DNA of 64,000 nt from Firmicutes bacterium FC7 (GTDB lineage Bacteria; Bacillota; Clostridia; Tissierellales; Tissierellaceae), in NCBI GenBank assembly GCA_022760735.1, contig JAKELU010000008.1:1304-65303 (forward strand), given 5' to 3'. Positions 8,156 through 15,585 of the stretch are shown in pieces (position 1 is the first letter of the stretch; each line of letters starts with the position of its first letter). The notes beneath the pieces are model-generated. The model was not told where the DNA came from, made no database searches, and saw nothing but the letters and a program-made list of their open reading frames with translations. Position numbers and translations under genes: made by a program.

Positions 8156-9370
8156 TTGAGAACAGGCGTTGATATTGTAAAAATAAATAGAATAAGAGAA
8201 ATATTAGATCGAAAGAGAAGTAGTTTTTATAAGAAAATTTTTACAGAAAATGAAATAGGGTATTTTGAAAGAAAAAATCATGATCCTAAGACAGTTGCAG
8301 GACATTTTGCAAGCAAAGAAGCCATTAGTAAATTGTTGGGTACTGGAATTGGAGCAGTAAGTTGGAAAGATATTGAAGTACTTCATGATAAAAAAAATAA
8401 ACCCTATATAAGACAGAATGAAAAACTAAAAAATATGCTAAAATTATTAAATATTGATTTAATAGAATTGACAATATCCCATGAAGATGAATATGCAATT
8501 GCATTTGCAGTGGGCTATAAAGATGAAAATAAAATCCATAGAAATATTCCAAATGAAATTAAGGAGATATTACCAAAGCGAAAACCTGATACTCACAAGG
8601 GAACCTATGGAAGAGTTGGAATAATAGCAGGTAGCAAGGGAATGACAGGTTCAGCATATCTTGCAGCTACAGCGGCTTTAAAAAGTGGATCGGGTTTAGT
8701 GTATTCCATAGTACCTGAAGAATTGTCAGATATAATGTCTGTTAAATTTACAGAAATAATTGTAAAGAGTTATAATGATATAGATGCATGTTTAAATCAT
8801 CTTGAGAAGATTGATGGTTTGGTCTTAGGTCCTGGGTTAGGACAAGATTATTATAAGAAAGACTTAGTTGAGAGAATTTTAACCCAATTTAAAGGGCCTA
8901 TAGTTCTAGATGCAGATGGAATAAATTTAATAGATAATCCTAAAGTTCTCTTTAATAGGGAAGGAATTACTGTAATAACACCTCACCCAGGAGAATTAGC
9001 TAGATTATTGAATACAGATACAAAAGAAATCCAGAAAAAAAGAATTTATTATTCTAAATATACTAGTAACAAATATAATGTAATAACCGTATTGAAAGGC
9101 AATGAGACCTTAGTATCATCAAATGATGAACTTTATAAGAATGAAACTGGAAATCCCGGAATGGCAACAGCAGGTTCTGGAGATGTGTTATCGGGAATGA
9201 TTATAAGCTTTATCTGTCAAGGAATCGAGCCTTTTAAGGCTTGTAAACTTGCTACATATAGTCATGGATTAGCAGGAGACTTAGCAAAAGAAGAGAAGGG
9301 AGAATATGGATTAGTAGCAACAGATATATTGGATTTTATCCCTAAAGCGTTGAGGTTAATAGAAAATTAA
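8156..9370 (+). CDS. Fusion of holo-ACP synthase and ADP-dependent NAD(P)H-hydrate dehydratase
   Basis: Residues 1-125 or so are AcpS, which moves 4'-phosphopantetheine from CoA to acyl carrier protein: GVDIV with Asp6, FTENEIGYFERK, and HFASKEAISKLLGTG with Glu55. Residues from about 135 to 404 are the YjeF C-terminal kinase-like fold of NnrD, which repairs hydrated NAD(P)H: GTYGRVGIIAGSKGMTG, LGPGLGQ, ITPHPGELARLL, and the ADP/Mg site NPGMATAGSGDVLSG. The NnrE epimerase domain usually found N-terminal to NnrD is absent. TTG 8156 is chosen because GAGGTGA ends 5 bp before it; GTG 8147 lies inside that site. A GerS-like gene follows 13 bp later. Confidence 0.9.
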   Translation: MRTGVDIVKINRIREILDRKRSSFYKKIFTENEIGYFERKNHDPKTVAGHFASKEAISKLLGTGIGAVSWKDIEVLHDKKNKPYIRQNEKLKNMLKLLNIDLIELTISHEDEYAIAFAVGYKDENKIHRNIPNEIKEILPKRKPDTHKGTYGRVGIIAGSKGMTGSAYLAATAALKSGSGLVYSIVPEELSDIMSVKFTEIIVKSYNDIDACLNHLEKIDGLVLGPGLGQDYYKKDLVERILTQFKGPIVLDADGINLIDNPKVLFNREGITVITPHPGELARLLNTDTKEIQKKRIYYSKYTSNKYNVITVLKGNETLVSSNDELYKNETGNPGMATAGSGDVLSGMIISFICQGIEPFKACKLATYSHGLAGDLAKEEKGEYGLVATDILDFIPKALRLIEN

Positions 9371-9383
9371 GAGGTGGTTGTAT

Positions 9384-9965
9384 TTGAGAAGGCTTTTATT
9401 ATCTATTATTGTTTTTACGCTTATTTTAACATCTTGTAGTTTTAACAGTGAAGACAGGATATTAGATAAACTTGAAAAACATCTAGATAAATACACTGGT
9501 TACAAGACTGAGTTACAGATGAAGACAATAATGGATGATAAAGAGAACATCTATAGGATGAAGGAAAGCTATACTTTAGGTGGTAAGTATAGGCTGGAAA
9601 TCATTGAACCTTCTGAGAGCAATGGTATCATTATTGAATATGACGGCGATAAGATATATATTCAACATGCAACAATTAAAGAGTCTATTGAGTTAAACTC
9701 TATTAAAAAGTTTGACCAAGGACTTTTAATTGGAAGATTTCTTAGAAAAAGAGATAATATAGATTATATTGAGGAAAAGGAAATAGATAATGAAAAATAC
9801 TATGTGTTTTATAATGATGTAGATGAAAAGAACAAATATAATACCAAGCAAGTTATCTATTTAAGAAAAAAAGACTTTAAACCTTATATGTTGAATATTC
9901 TAGATTCAAATAATGAACCAAGGGTTATAATCAAATATGACAACTTCGAATTTACTAAGGATTAG
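9384..9965 (+). CDS. gerS: GerS-like lipoprotein (LolA fold), probable germination factor
   Basis: A 193-residue lipoprotein. The signal peptide ends in LILTSC with the lipid cysteine near residue 18. The mature part looks like a LolA/LolB-type beta sheet (YKTELQMKTIMDDKENIYRM, GGKYRLEI, GIIIEYDGDKIYIQH). In Clostridioides difficile GerS, a LolA-like lipoprotein needed for cortex breakdown during germination, is encoded immediately upstream of an alanine racemase, as here, so orthology is likely. TTG 9384 is 6 bp after GAGGTGG; the in-frame TTG at 9378 touches that site. The symbol is given on synteny plus fold-like features, not on a search. Confidence 0.65.
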   Translation: MRRLLLSIIVFTLILTSCSFNSEDRILDKLEKHLDKYTGYKTELQMKTIMDDKENIYRMKESYTLGGKYRLEIIEPSESNGIIIEYDGDKIYIQHATIKESIELNSIKKFDQGLLIGRFLRKRDNIDYIEEKEIDNEKYYVFYNDVDEKNKYNTKQVIYLRKKDFKPYMLNILDSNNEPRVIIKYDNFEFTKD

Positions 9966-9983
9966 AAAGGAAGAGATAAATGT

Positions 9984-11159
9984 ATGGACACCCTAAGGGA
10001 AGTAAGACCAGTATGGCTTGAGATAAATATGGACAATTTGGTTTATAACTTTAAAGAAATTCGACGAATAGTAAATCCGAGCACAAAGATTATGGCTGTA
10101 ATTAAGGCAAATGCATATGAACATGGCTCAGTTGAGTTAGCAAAGCTATACGAAGAAATTGGAGCTGACAGATTGGCCGTGTCAATTATAACTGAGGCAG
10201 TTGAGCTTAGAAAAGCAGGTATAAAAATACCTATCCATTTATTAAGTTACACTCCTAAGGAACATATAAGTTTAGTTGTTGATAATGATGTAATTCAAGG
10301 AATATATAGATATGAAGATGCAAAATACTTATCTGATTATGCTGTGACTAAAAATAAAATAGCAAAAATACACGTAAAGATTGATACCGGCATGAGTAGA
10401 ATAGGTTTTTTACCTAATAATGAATCAATAGAGGACATAGTTAGAATAAGCAAGTTACCTAATATAGAAATTGAGGGGATATTTACACATTTTGCTAAGG
10501 CAGATGAAGTCGATAGGGAATTTACAAAGATTCAAATTGATAGATTCAATTGGATTATTGATATGCTCAAAGAAAGGGGAGTTTACTTTAGGATAAAACA
10601 TGTGTCTAATTCAGCTTCTATACTAGATTTCCCTGAATATAACTTAGATATGGTACGCCCTGGCATTATTTTATATGGATATTATCCTTCAGACGTAGTT
10701 GATAAATCAAAGGTCAAGCTAAAACCAGCCATGAGTCTAAAAGCAAAAATATCCAATATTAAAGTTGTACCAGAGAATACGGGAATAAGTTACAATCATA
10801 TATATTATACAAAGAGGGAATCTACTATTGCAACAATACCAATAGGTTATGCTGATGGGTACACTAGAATGTTATCAGGTAAAGGCTTTGTATGTATAAA
10901 AAACAGAAGGGTTCCTATAGTAGGTAAAATATGTATGGATCAAATGATGATAGATGTTACAGGTATAGAAAATGTAAAAATAGGAGATGAAGTAGTCTTA
11001 TTTGGTCATGATAATGATAATTATCCACATATAGAAGAGTTAGCAGCTCTTTTAGGTACAGTAAACTATGAAATAATATGTATGATGGGAAGAAGATTAC
11101 CAAGGGTATATTATAGAAATAATGAATTAATTAGCATCAAAGATTATTTAGTCGATTAG
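9984..11159 (+). CDS. alr: Alanine racemase (PLP)
   Basis: Interconverts L- and D-alanine for peptidoglycan; in spore formers it can also modulate alanine-triggered germination. The 391-residue protein has the PLP lysine Lys41 and catalytic Tyr270 (GISYNHIYYT), with GTDRIGF-type DTGMSRIGF and the CMDQMMID segment. The motif after the lysine reads NAYEHG where NAYGHG or DAYGHG is nearly universal, so Glu46 replaces glycine. It follows the GerS-like gene by 18 bp with GGAAG upstream, and ends before a separate mazEF promoter. Confidence 0.95.
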   Translation: MDTLREVRPVWLEINMDNLVYNFKEIRRIVNPSTKIMAVIKANAYEHGSVELAKLYEEIGADRLAVSIITEAVELRKAGIKIPIHLLSYTPKEHISLVVDNDVIQGIYRYEDAKYLSDYAVTKNKIAKIHVKIDTGMSRIGFLPNNESIEDIVRISKLPNIEIEGIFTHFAKADEVDREFTKIQIDRFNWIIDMLKERGVYFRIKHVSNSASILDFPEYNLDMVRPGIILYGYYPSDVVDKSKVKLKPAMSLKAKISNIKVVPENTGISYNHIYYTKRESTIATIPIGYADGYTRMLSGKGFVCIKNRRVPIVGKICMDQMMIDVTGIENVKIGDEVVLFGHDNDNYPHIEELAALLGTVNYEIICMMGRRLPRVYYRNNELISIKDYLVD

Positions 11160-11177
11160 TAACTCAAGACGTTTAAG

Positions 11178-11207
11178 TTGACACAATTAAACTCAACAAT
11201 ATATAAT
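11178..11207 (+). promoter_or_regulatory. Sigma-A promoter of mazEF pair
   Basis: TTGACA (11178-11183), 18-bp spacer, TATAAT (11202-11207). It lies just after alr, so the toxin-antitoxin pair can be transcribed independently. It also excludes a start codon at 11207 for the antitoxin. Confidence 0.75.
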
Positions 11208-11254
11208 TGACTTATACCATTTTTTCTCTTGTAGTGTATGGGGGGTGGGAATTT

Positions 11255-11482
11255 ATGACGGAAGTAAATCACATGCTTCCAATGATAAAAAATAGTAAAT
11301 CTGATGAAGTGATGGAGTCTTTAGTCCTCTACTTAAAAGAGAAACGTGATATTTACGAAAGGCTAAAGTGTGGATATTGTGAAATGAGTCATATAAATTT
11401 AACCCTCGCTGAATTAGGATTAGAGGAAGATATGCTGGACCTATGTAGATATGAATTAGAATTAAGGTGTGAGACATCGTGA
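11255..11482 (+). CDS. MazE/EndoAI-type antitoxin, divergent and short
   Basis: Antitoxin partner of the downstream MazF, expected to bind and block it and to repress the operon. The C-terminal half keeps the EndoAI toxin-binding pattern ([16 protein letters not shown]). The N-terminal ribbon-helix-helix half is weakly recognisable and short: the protein is 75 residues against about 90 in EndoAI. ATG 11255 follows a very strong GGGGGGTGGG site at 11240-11249. The stop codon overlaps the toxin GTG, a typical antitoxin-toxin coupling. Confidence 0.78.
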   Translation: MTEVNHMLPMIKNSKSDEVMESLVLYLKEKRDIYERLKCGYCEMSHINLTLAELGLEEDMLDLCRYELELRCETS

Positions 11483-11826
11483 TAGTAAAAAGAGGAGATA
11501 TATTCTATGCCGACCTAAGCCCTGTCATAGGTTCAGAACAAGGTGAAGTAAGGCCAGTGTTGGTTATTCAAAATGATATTGGAAATAAATATAGTCCAAC
11601 GATTATTATAGCTGCAATTACTTCGCAAATAAATAAGGCTAGATTACCAACTCATATAGAAATAAATGCTCCTGATTTTGGTCTTCCCAAGGATTCTGTA
11701 GTACTATTGGAACAAATTAGAACTATAGATAAAAAAAGACTAAGAGAAAAAATAGGTAAATTTGACGAGGATATGATGAAACACGTAGACGAAGCACTAA
11801 AGATAAGTTTAGGTCTTACCATATAA
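11479..11826 (+). CDS. ndoA: MazF/EndoA endoribonuclease toxin
   Basis: PemK/MazF-family ribonuclease cutting mRNA at short specific sites; the Bacillus EndoA type cuts UACAU. The 115-residue protein aligns end to end with Endo[52 protein letters not shown] and the [19 protein letters not shown] strand holding the catalytic region. Start GTG 11479 overlaps the antitoxin stop by 4 bp. This locus (alr then ndoAI-ndoA) is conserved in Firmicutes. No damage to the gene is seen. Confidence 0.95.
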   Translation: MIVKRGDIFYADLSPVIGSEQGEVRPVLVIQNDIGNKYSPTIIIAAITSQINKARLPTHIEINAPDFGLPKDSVVLLEQIRTIDKKRLREKIGKFDEDMMKHVDEALKISLGLTI

Positions 11827-11856
11827 TATAAATATTCCTCAAATACATATTTGAAG

Positions 11857-11903
11857 AATAAGCATTCATTTTAAGCATATTTAAAATAAATGCTTATTTT
11901 TTT
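11857..11903 (+). terminator. Terminator of the alr-mazEF region
   Basis: A long stem, AATAAGCATTCATTTTAA against TTAAAATAAATGCTTATT with one mismatch, is followed by a T run. A smaller AT-rich hairpin (11833-11859) precedes it. Confidence 0.85.
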
Positions 11904-11929
11904 ATGTTCAAAAATTGATTAAATGTTTT

Positions 11930-11952
11930 AAGCTTCAATAGAAGCTTTTTTT
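11930..11952 (+). terminator. Second terminator-like hairpin
   Basis: Perfect AAGCTTC-AATA-GAAGCTT stem followed by seven Ts, 27 bp after the first terminator. It may be a back-up stop for the mazEF transcript. Confidence 0.7.
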
Positions 11953-11962
11953 ATAGTATAAT
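11934..11962 (+). promoter_or_regulatory. Possible promoter of the secreted-protein gene
   Basis: TTCAAT (11934-11939), 17 bp, then a perfect TATAAT (11957-11962). The -35 is weak and lies inside the preceding hairpin. Confidence 0.45.
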
Positions 11963-12034
11963 CAAAGACATGAATACAAATGAACATGTAGTTGTGAATC
12001 GTAATAATTGAGAATTTTTTAAAGGGGTGTATAT

Positions 12035-12481
12035 ATGAAAATTAGAAAATCATTATTAGCTGTAGGTGCATCAGTAATCCTTTTAGGTTCAAGCGCAGTT
12101 TTTTCAGAACCTGGTTCAGAAACTGATCCGTTAGTTACACTAAGCTATGTAAATAAGAGTATAGAGCAGATAAAATCATATATAGATGAAAAATTAAGTA
12201 TTCAGAAGAACTCAGAAAATGAATTAGAAGTAGTTAATTTGGCAAAGGGACAATACTTAATTGCTAAGGCAGGAACAGAGATAATTTTAAGAAGCGGTAA
12301 GGCCGTAGCAGTTGTAAGTGAATTAGGAGGATTAACGGATGTAACCGCAGGCGTAGACTTAGCAAAAGATGAAAATGTACCAACTAACCATCTCCTAATT
12401 ATACCAAGAAATGATGGAAGAGGATTATATTGTCTTACTGAAACCTATATTATGGTTAGAGGAGAGTACGAAATTAAATAA
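12035..12481 (+). CDS. Secreted protein of unknown function
   Basis: A 148-residue protein with a clear signal peptide (MKIRKSLLAVGASVILLGSS, cleavage probably after VFS). A short helical stretch (YVNKSIEQIKSYIDEKLS) precedes a compact beta-rich domain (GQYLIAKAGTEIILRSGKAV and NHLLIIPRNDGRGLYC). I believe similar exported proteins exist in other Clostridia but I cannot assign a function. AGGGGTG lies before the ATG. It stands alone, 81 bp upstream of the glycosyltransferase operon. Confidence 0.75.
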   Translation: MKIRKSLLAVGASVILLGSSAVFSEPGSETDPLVTLSYVNKSIEQIKSYIDEKLSIQKNSENELEVVNLAKGQYLIAKAGTEIILRSGKAVAVVSELGGLTDVTAGVDLAKDENVPTNHLLIIPRNDGRGLYCLTETYIMVRGEYEIK

Positions 12482-12562
12482 GATATCATAGGAATTAGAT
12501 TCAAATAATTATTCTAACGGGAATAATAGTAAATAACTGTAATTGGAAGGGGGTAGTATTGT

Positions 12563-13684
12563 ATGAAAGTACTGCATCTAATCAGCGGAGGCGATACTGG
12601 AGGAGCTAAGACTCATATTATATCGCTTATTAAAGGTTTAGATAAGTTAATAGATGCAAAGGTAGTCTGTTTTATTGAAGATACATTTTATGAAGATGCT
12701 AAAAAAGAAGGAATTGACATAGACGTTTATGAGCAAAAGAACAGATCAGATTTAAGTGTTGTGAAAAGGTTAGCCAATTTAGTTAATGAGGAAGGATTTG
12801 ATATTGTTCACTGTCATGGAGCACGTGCTAATTTTATAGCTATGTTTTTAAAAAATAAAATTAATACCCCCATGATTACAACGATACACAGCGACTATAA
12901 GCTTGACTTTAAGGATAATCTATATAAAAGACTGATATTTACAACTTTAAATACCATTGCTTTGAAGAAATTTAAATATTTTATAGCAATATCCGATACT
13001 TTTAAGGATATGCTTGTAGAAAGAGGCTTTAAAAGGAATAGCATTTTTGTATCATATAATGGTATAGATTTTGAATCGGATTTAAAATATGTTCCAAAAT
13101 CAGAGTTTTTATCAAAGTATAACATTGATTATGATGGTAAAATCATAGTAGGGATTTTAGCCAGATTGGATTTAGTAAAGGACCATGAAACCTTTATAAA
13201 AGCAGCTAAAGAAGTTCTTACGATTAGAGATGATATTGTATTTTTAATTGGTGGTAGTGGAAATAACGAGAACAGATTAAAGCATCTGGTATCTGACTTT
13301 GGAATAGAAAAAAATGTTAGTTTTCTTGGCTATATAAATGATCCTGATTCATTTATGAACGCAATAGATATTAATGTTTTAACTTCAGTTAGTGAAAGCT
13401 TCCCTTATGTTATACTAGAGGGTGCAAGAATGGCTAAGCCAGTTATATCTACAAATGTAGGCGGAATAAGCAATCTTATCAAAGATGGATATAATGGATA
13501 TTTAATCGATGTTGGTGATTACAAAATGCTGGCCGAAAGAATTCTAACATTTTCTAATAATAAGAGTATACTTGAAGCTATGGGGTTAAATCTATTTAAA
13601 GAGGCAAAGGCAAATTATTCCTACGATTCAATGGCAAAGACACATATAGAAATATACAAAAAAATCTTAGAAAACAAAAGGTAA
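12563..13684 (+). CDS. GT4-family glycosyltransferase
   Basis: A 373-residue GT-B glycosyltransferase. The N-terminal acceptor lobe starts LHLISGGDTGGAKTHI and holds VHCHGARANF; the C-terminal nucleotide-sugar lobe has VGILARLDLVKDHETFI, ISVLTSVSE-type VLTSVSESFPYVILEGARM and GGISNLIKDGYNGYL, the E-x7-E type retaining GT4 signature. It transfers a sugar from an activated donor to a cell-surface polymer or lipid intermediate. It heads an operon with csaB and tagA (10- and 8-bp gaps). Donor and acceptor are unknown. Confidence 0.9.
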   Translation: MKVLHLISGGDTGGAKTHIISLIKGLDKLIDAKVVCFIEDTFYEDAKKEGIDIDVYEQKNRSDLSVVKRLANLVNEEGFDIVHCHGARANFIAMFLKNKINTPMITTIHSDYKLDFKDNLYKRLIFTTLNTIALKKFKYFIAISDTFKDMLVERGFKRNSIFVSYNGIDFESDLKYVPKSEFLSKYNIDYDGKIIVGILARLDLVKDHETFIKAAKEVLTIRDDIVFLIGGSGNNENRLKHLVSDFGIEKNVSFLGYINDPDSFMNAIDINVLTSVSESFPYVILEGARMAKPVISTNVGGISNLIKDGYNGYLIDVGDYKMLAERILTFSNNKSILEAMGLNLFKEAKANYSYDSMAKTHIEIYKKILENKR

Positions 13685-13694
13685 GGAGATTATT

Positions 13695-14795
13695 ATGGGA
13701 CATGTTAAAAGGATACTTATGTCTGGTTACTATGGTTTTGATAATAGTGGAGATGATGCTATATTAAAGGCTATAGTCAATGACTTAAGAGAAACAGATG
13801 AAAGTTTGAATATAACTGTGCTATCTAATAACCCTGCTAAAACAGAGAAAATGTATCCAGTTAAGGCTGTTAATAGATTTAAATTTAGCGATGTCTTTAG
13901 AGCTGTAAAGGAAACGTCGTTACTTATTAGTGGAGGCGGTAGTCTATTACAGGATGTAACAAGTACAAGATCTCTGTTATACTATCTAGGTGTAATGTCT
14001 TTAGCCAAAATTTTTAATAAATCCGTAATGGTATATGCTAATGGAATTGGACCAGTTAATGGAAGGTTCAATAGATTCTTAACAAAGCTAGTATTAAATA
14101 AGGTAGATTTAATCACATTAAGAGATCAGATGTCTAAGGATTATCTTGAGGAAATGGGTGTAAACAATAAAGAAATTTATGTGACTTCAGACCCAGTTTT
14201 CACACTTGAACCATCATCTAGAGAAGTTGTACAAAAAATATTTATAGATGAAGGAATACCCCAAGGGGAACGTCTACTAGGCATATCCATTAGGGAATGG
14301 AAAAAAGCCAATAATCTTGAATCAAAAATAGCTGAAACTATAGACTATTTAATAGAAAAGTATAATGTTAAAGTAGTATTGATACCAATGCACTATCCTG
14401 AAGATTTAAAAATAAGTAAAGAAGTACTTAATCTAGTTCAAAGGGATGGTTGTTATATATTAAGCAAAAAGTATACTGTTGAGGAGATTATGGGTGTTAT
14501 TAAGGAGTTAGATCTCATAGTTGCTATGAGGCTACATTCACTAATTTATGCCGCAACTCAGTCCATACCAATGGTAGGATTGGTTTATGATCCAAAAGTT
14601 GAAGGTCTATTAAATAGCATTGGGATGACATATATGATTGATGTGGAGAATTTTAGTACAAAGGATTTAATTGCTGATATAGACAATGTATGGAGTAATA
14701 AAGATGATATAAAGAAAGTATTAACAAAGCAAAAGGAAGATTTGAAGAAACTTGCTTTACAAAATGTAAAATATGCCTATGATATGTTAAGGTAG
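13695..14795 (+). CDS. csaB: Polysaccharide pyruvyl transferase
   Basis: CsaB adds ketal-linked pyruvate to the secondary cell wall polymer, creating the ligand for SLH-domain surface proteins in Bacillus and related genera. The 366-residue protein matches CsaB from the start: MSGYYGFDNSGDDAILKAI, LLISGGGSLLQDVTSTRSLL, YANGIGPV, and the C-terminal AMRLHSLIYAATQSIPMVGL. AAGGAGAT precedes the ATG. Lying between a glycosyltransferase and TagA/WecG, it supports a pyruvylated wall polymer in this organism. No SLH protein is encoded in this window. Confidence 0.93.
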   Translation: MGHVKRILMSGYYGFDNSGDDAILKAIVNDLRETDESLNITVLSNNPAKTEKMYPVKAVNRFKFSDVFRAVKETSLLISGGGSLLQDVTSTRSLLYYLGVMSLAKIFNKSVMVYANGIGPVNGRFNRFLTKLVLNKVDLITLRDQMSKDYLEEMGVNNKEIYVTSDPVFTLEPSSREVVQKIFIDEGIPQGERLLGISIREWKKANNLESKIAETIDYLIEKYNVKVVLIPMHYPEDLKISKEVLNLVQRDGCYILSKKYTVEEIMGVIKELDLIVAMRLHSLIYAATQSIPMVGLVYDPKVEGLLNSIGMTYMIDVENFSTKDLIADIDNVWSNKDDIKKVLTKQKEDLKKLALQNVKYAYDMLR

Positions 14796-14803
14796 GTGAT
14801 TAA

Positions 14804-15559
14804 ATGAATATTGTGAATATATTTGGTGTAAATATACATAATACTACTTTGGTTGAAACTGTAAATCTCCTTGATCAATATCTAAAAGGTGACAAGTTAA
14901 GAGTAATATATACACCAAATACCGAAATAGTTATGGCAGCAAAGGATAATAAAGATTTAAAGGAATTAATAAACAAAGCTGATATTATAATACCAGATGG
15001 TATCGGACTTATTTATGGCTCTAGAATTAGAAAGCTGCCTTTAAAGGAAAGGGTAACTGGATTTGACACATCTATAGAGTTGCTAAAATTAGCTAATAAG
15101 AATTCTTATAGCTTATATCTGTTAGGTGGTAAGGAAGGTGTAGCTAAAGCCGCAGCAGAAAATATTAAGGAAAACTATCCAAATATTAGGATAGGAGGTT
15201 TCCATCATGGGTATTTTAAAGGAAGCCACCTTGGTTTAAAAAAACATCCAGAAGAGGAAGATATAATTAATGAAATAAATAAGGTTAACCCTGATATTAT
15301 ATTTGTTGGCTTTGGATTTCCTAAACAGGAAATTTGGATAGATTCTAATAAAGATAGACTTAAGGGAAGAGTAATAATAGGAAATGGTGGAGTGATGGAT
15401 GTACTTTCAGGAAACTCAAAAAGAGCACCAGAGATTTTTATAAAGTTGGGACTTGAGTGGTTATATAGGCTGCTTCAGGACCCTTCAAGGATAAAAAGAC
15501 AAATTGTATTACCAAAGTTTTTGATAGAAGTAATAATTAATAAAGATTCAATTCATTAA
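14804..15559 (+). CDS. tagA: WecG/TagA-family N-acetylmannosaminyltransferase
   Basis: GT26 enzyme that adds ManNAc to GlcNAc-PP-undecaprenol, the committing step for wall teichoic acid or secondary wall polymer linkage units. The 251-residue protein has the family features TPNTEIVMAAKDNKDLKEL, ADIIIPDGIGLIYGSRI, the YLLGGKEGVAKAAAE Rossmann segment, FVGFGFPKQEIWI and GNGGVMDVLSG; the conserved Asp of the PDGIG motif is present. It is translated 8 bp after csaB. The basic C-terminus (RIKRQIVLPKF) fits membrane association. Confidence 0.93.
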   Translation: MNIVNIFGVNIHNTTLVETVNLLDQYLKGDKLRVIYTPNTEIVMAAKDNKDLKELINKADIIIPDGIGLIYGSRIRKLPLKERVTGFDTSIELLKLANKNSYSLYLLGGKEGVAKAAAENIKENYPNIRIGGFHHGYFKGSHLGLKKHPEEEDIINEINKVNPDIIFVGFGFPKQEIWIDSNKDRLKGRVIIGNGGVMDVLSGNSKRAPEIFIKLGLEWLYRLLQDPSRIKRQIVLPKFLIEVIINKDSIH

Positions 15560-15585
15560 TTCACAATACAAGGAGGAGTTAGACA

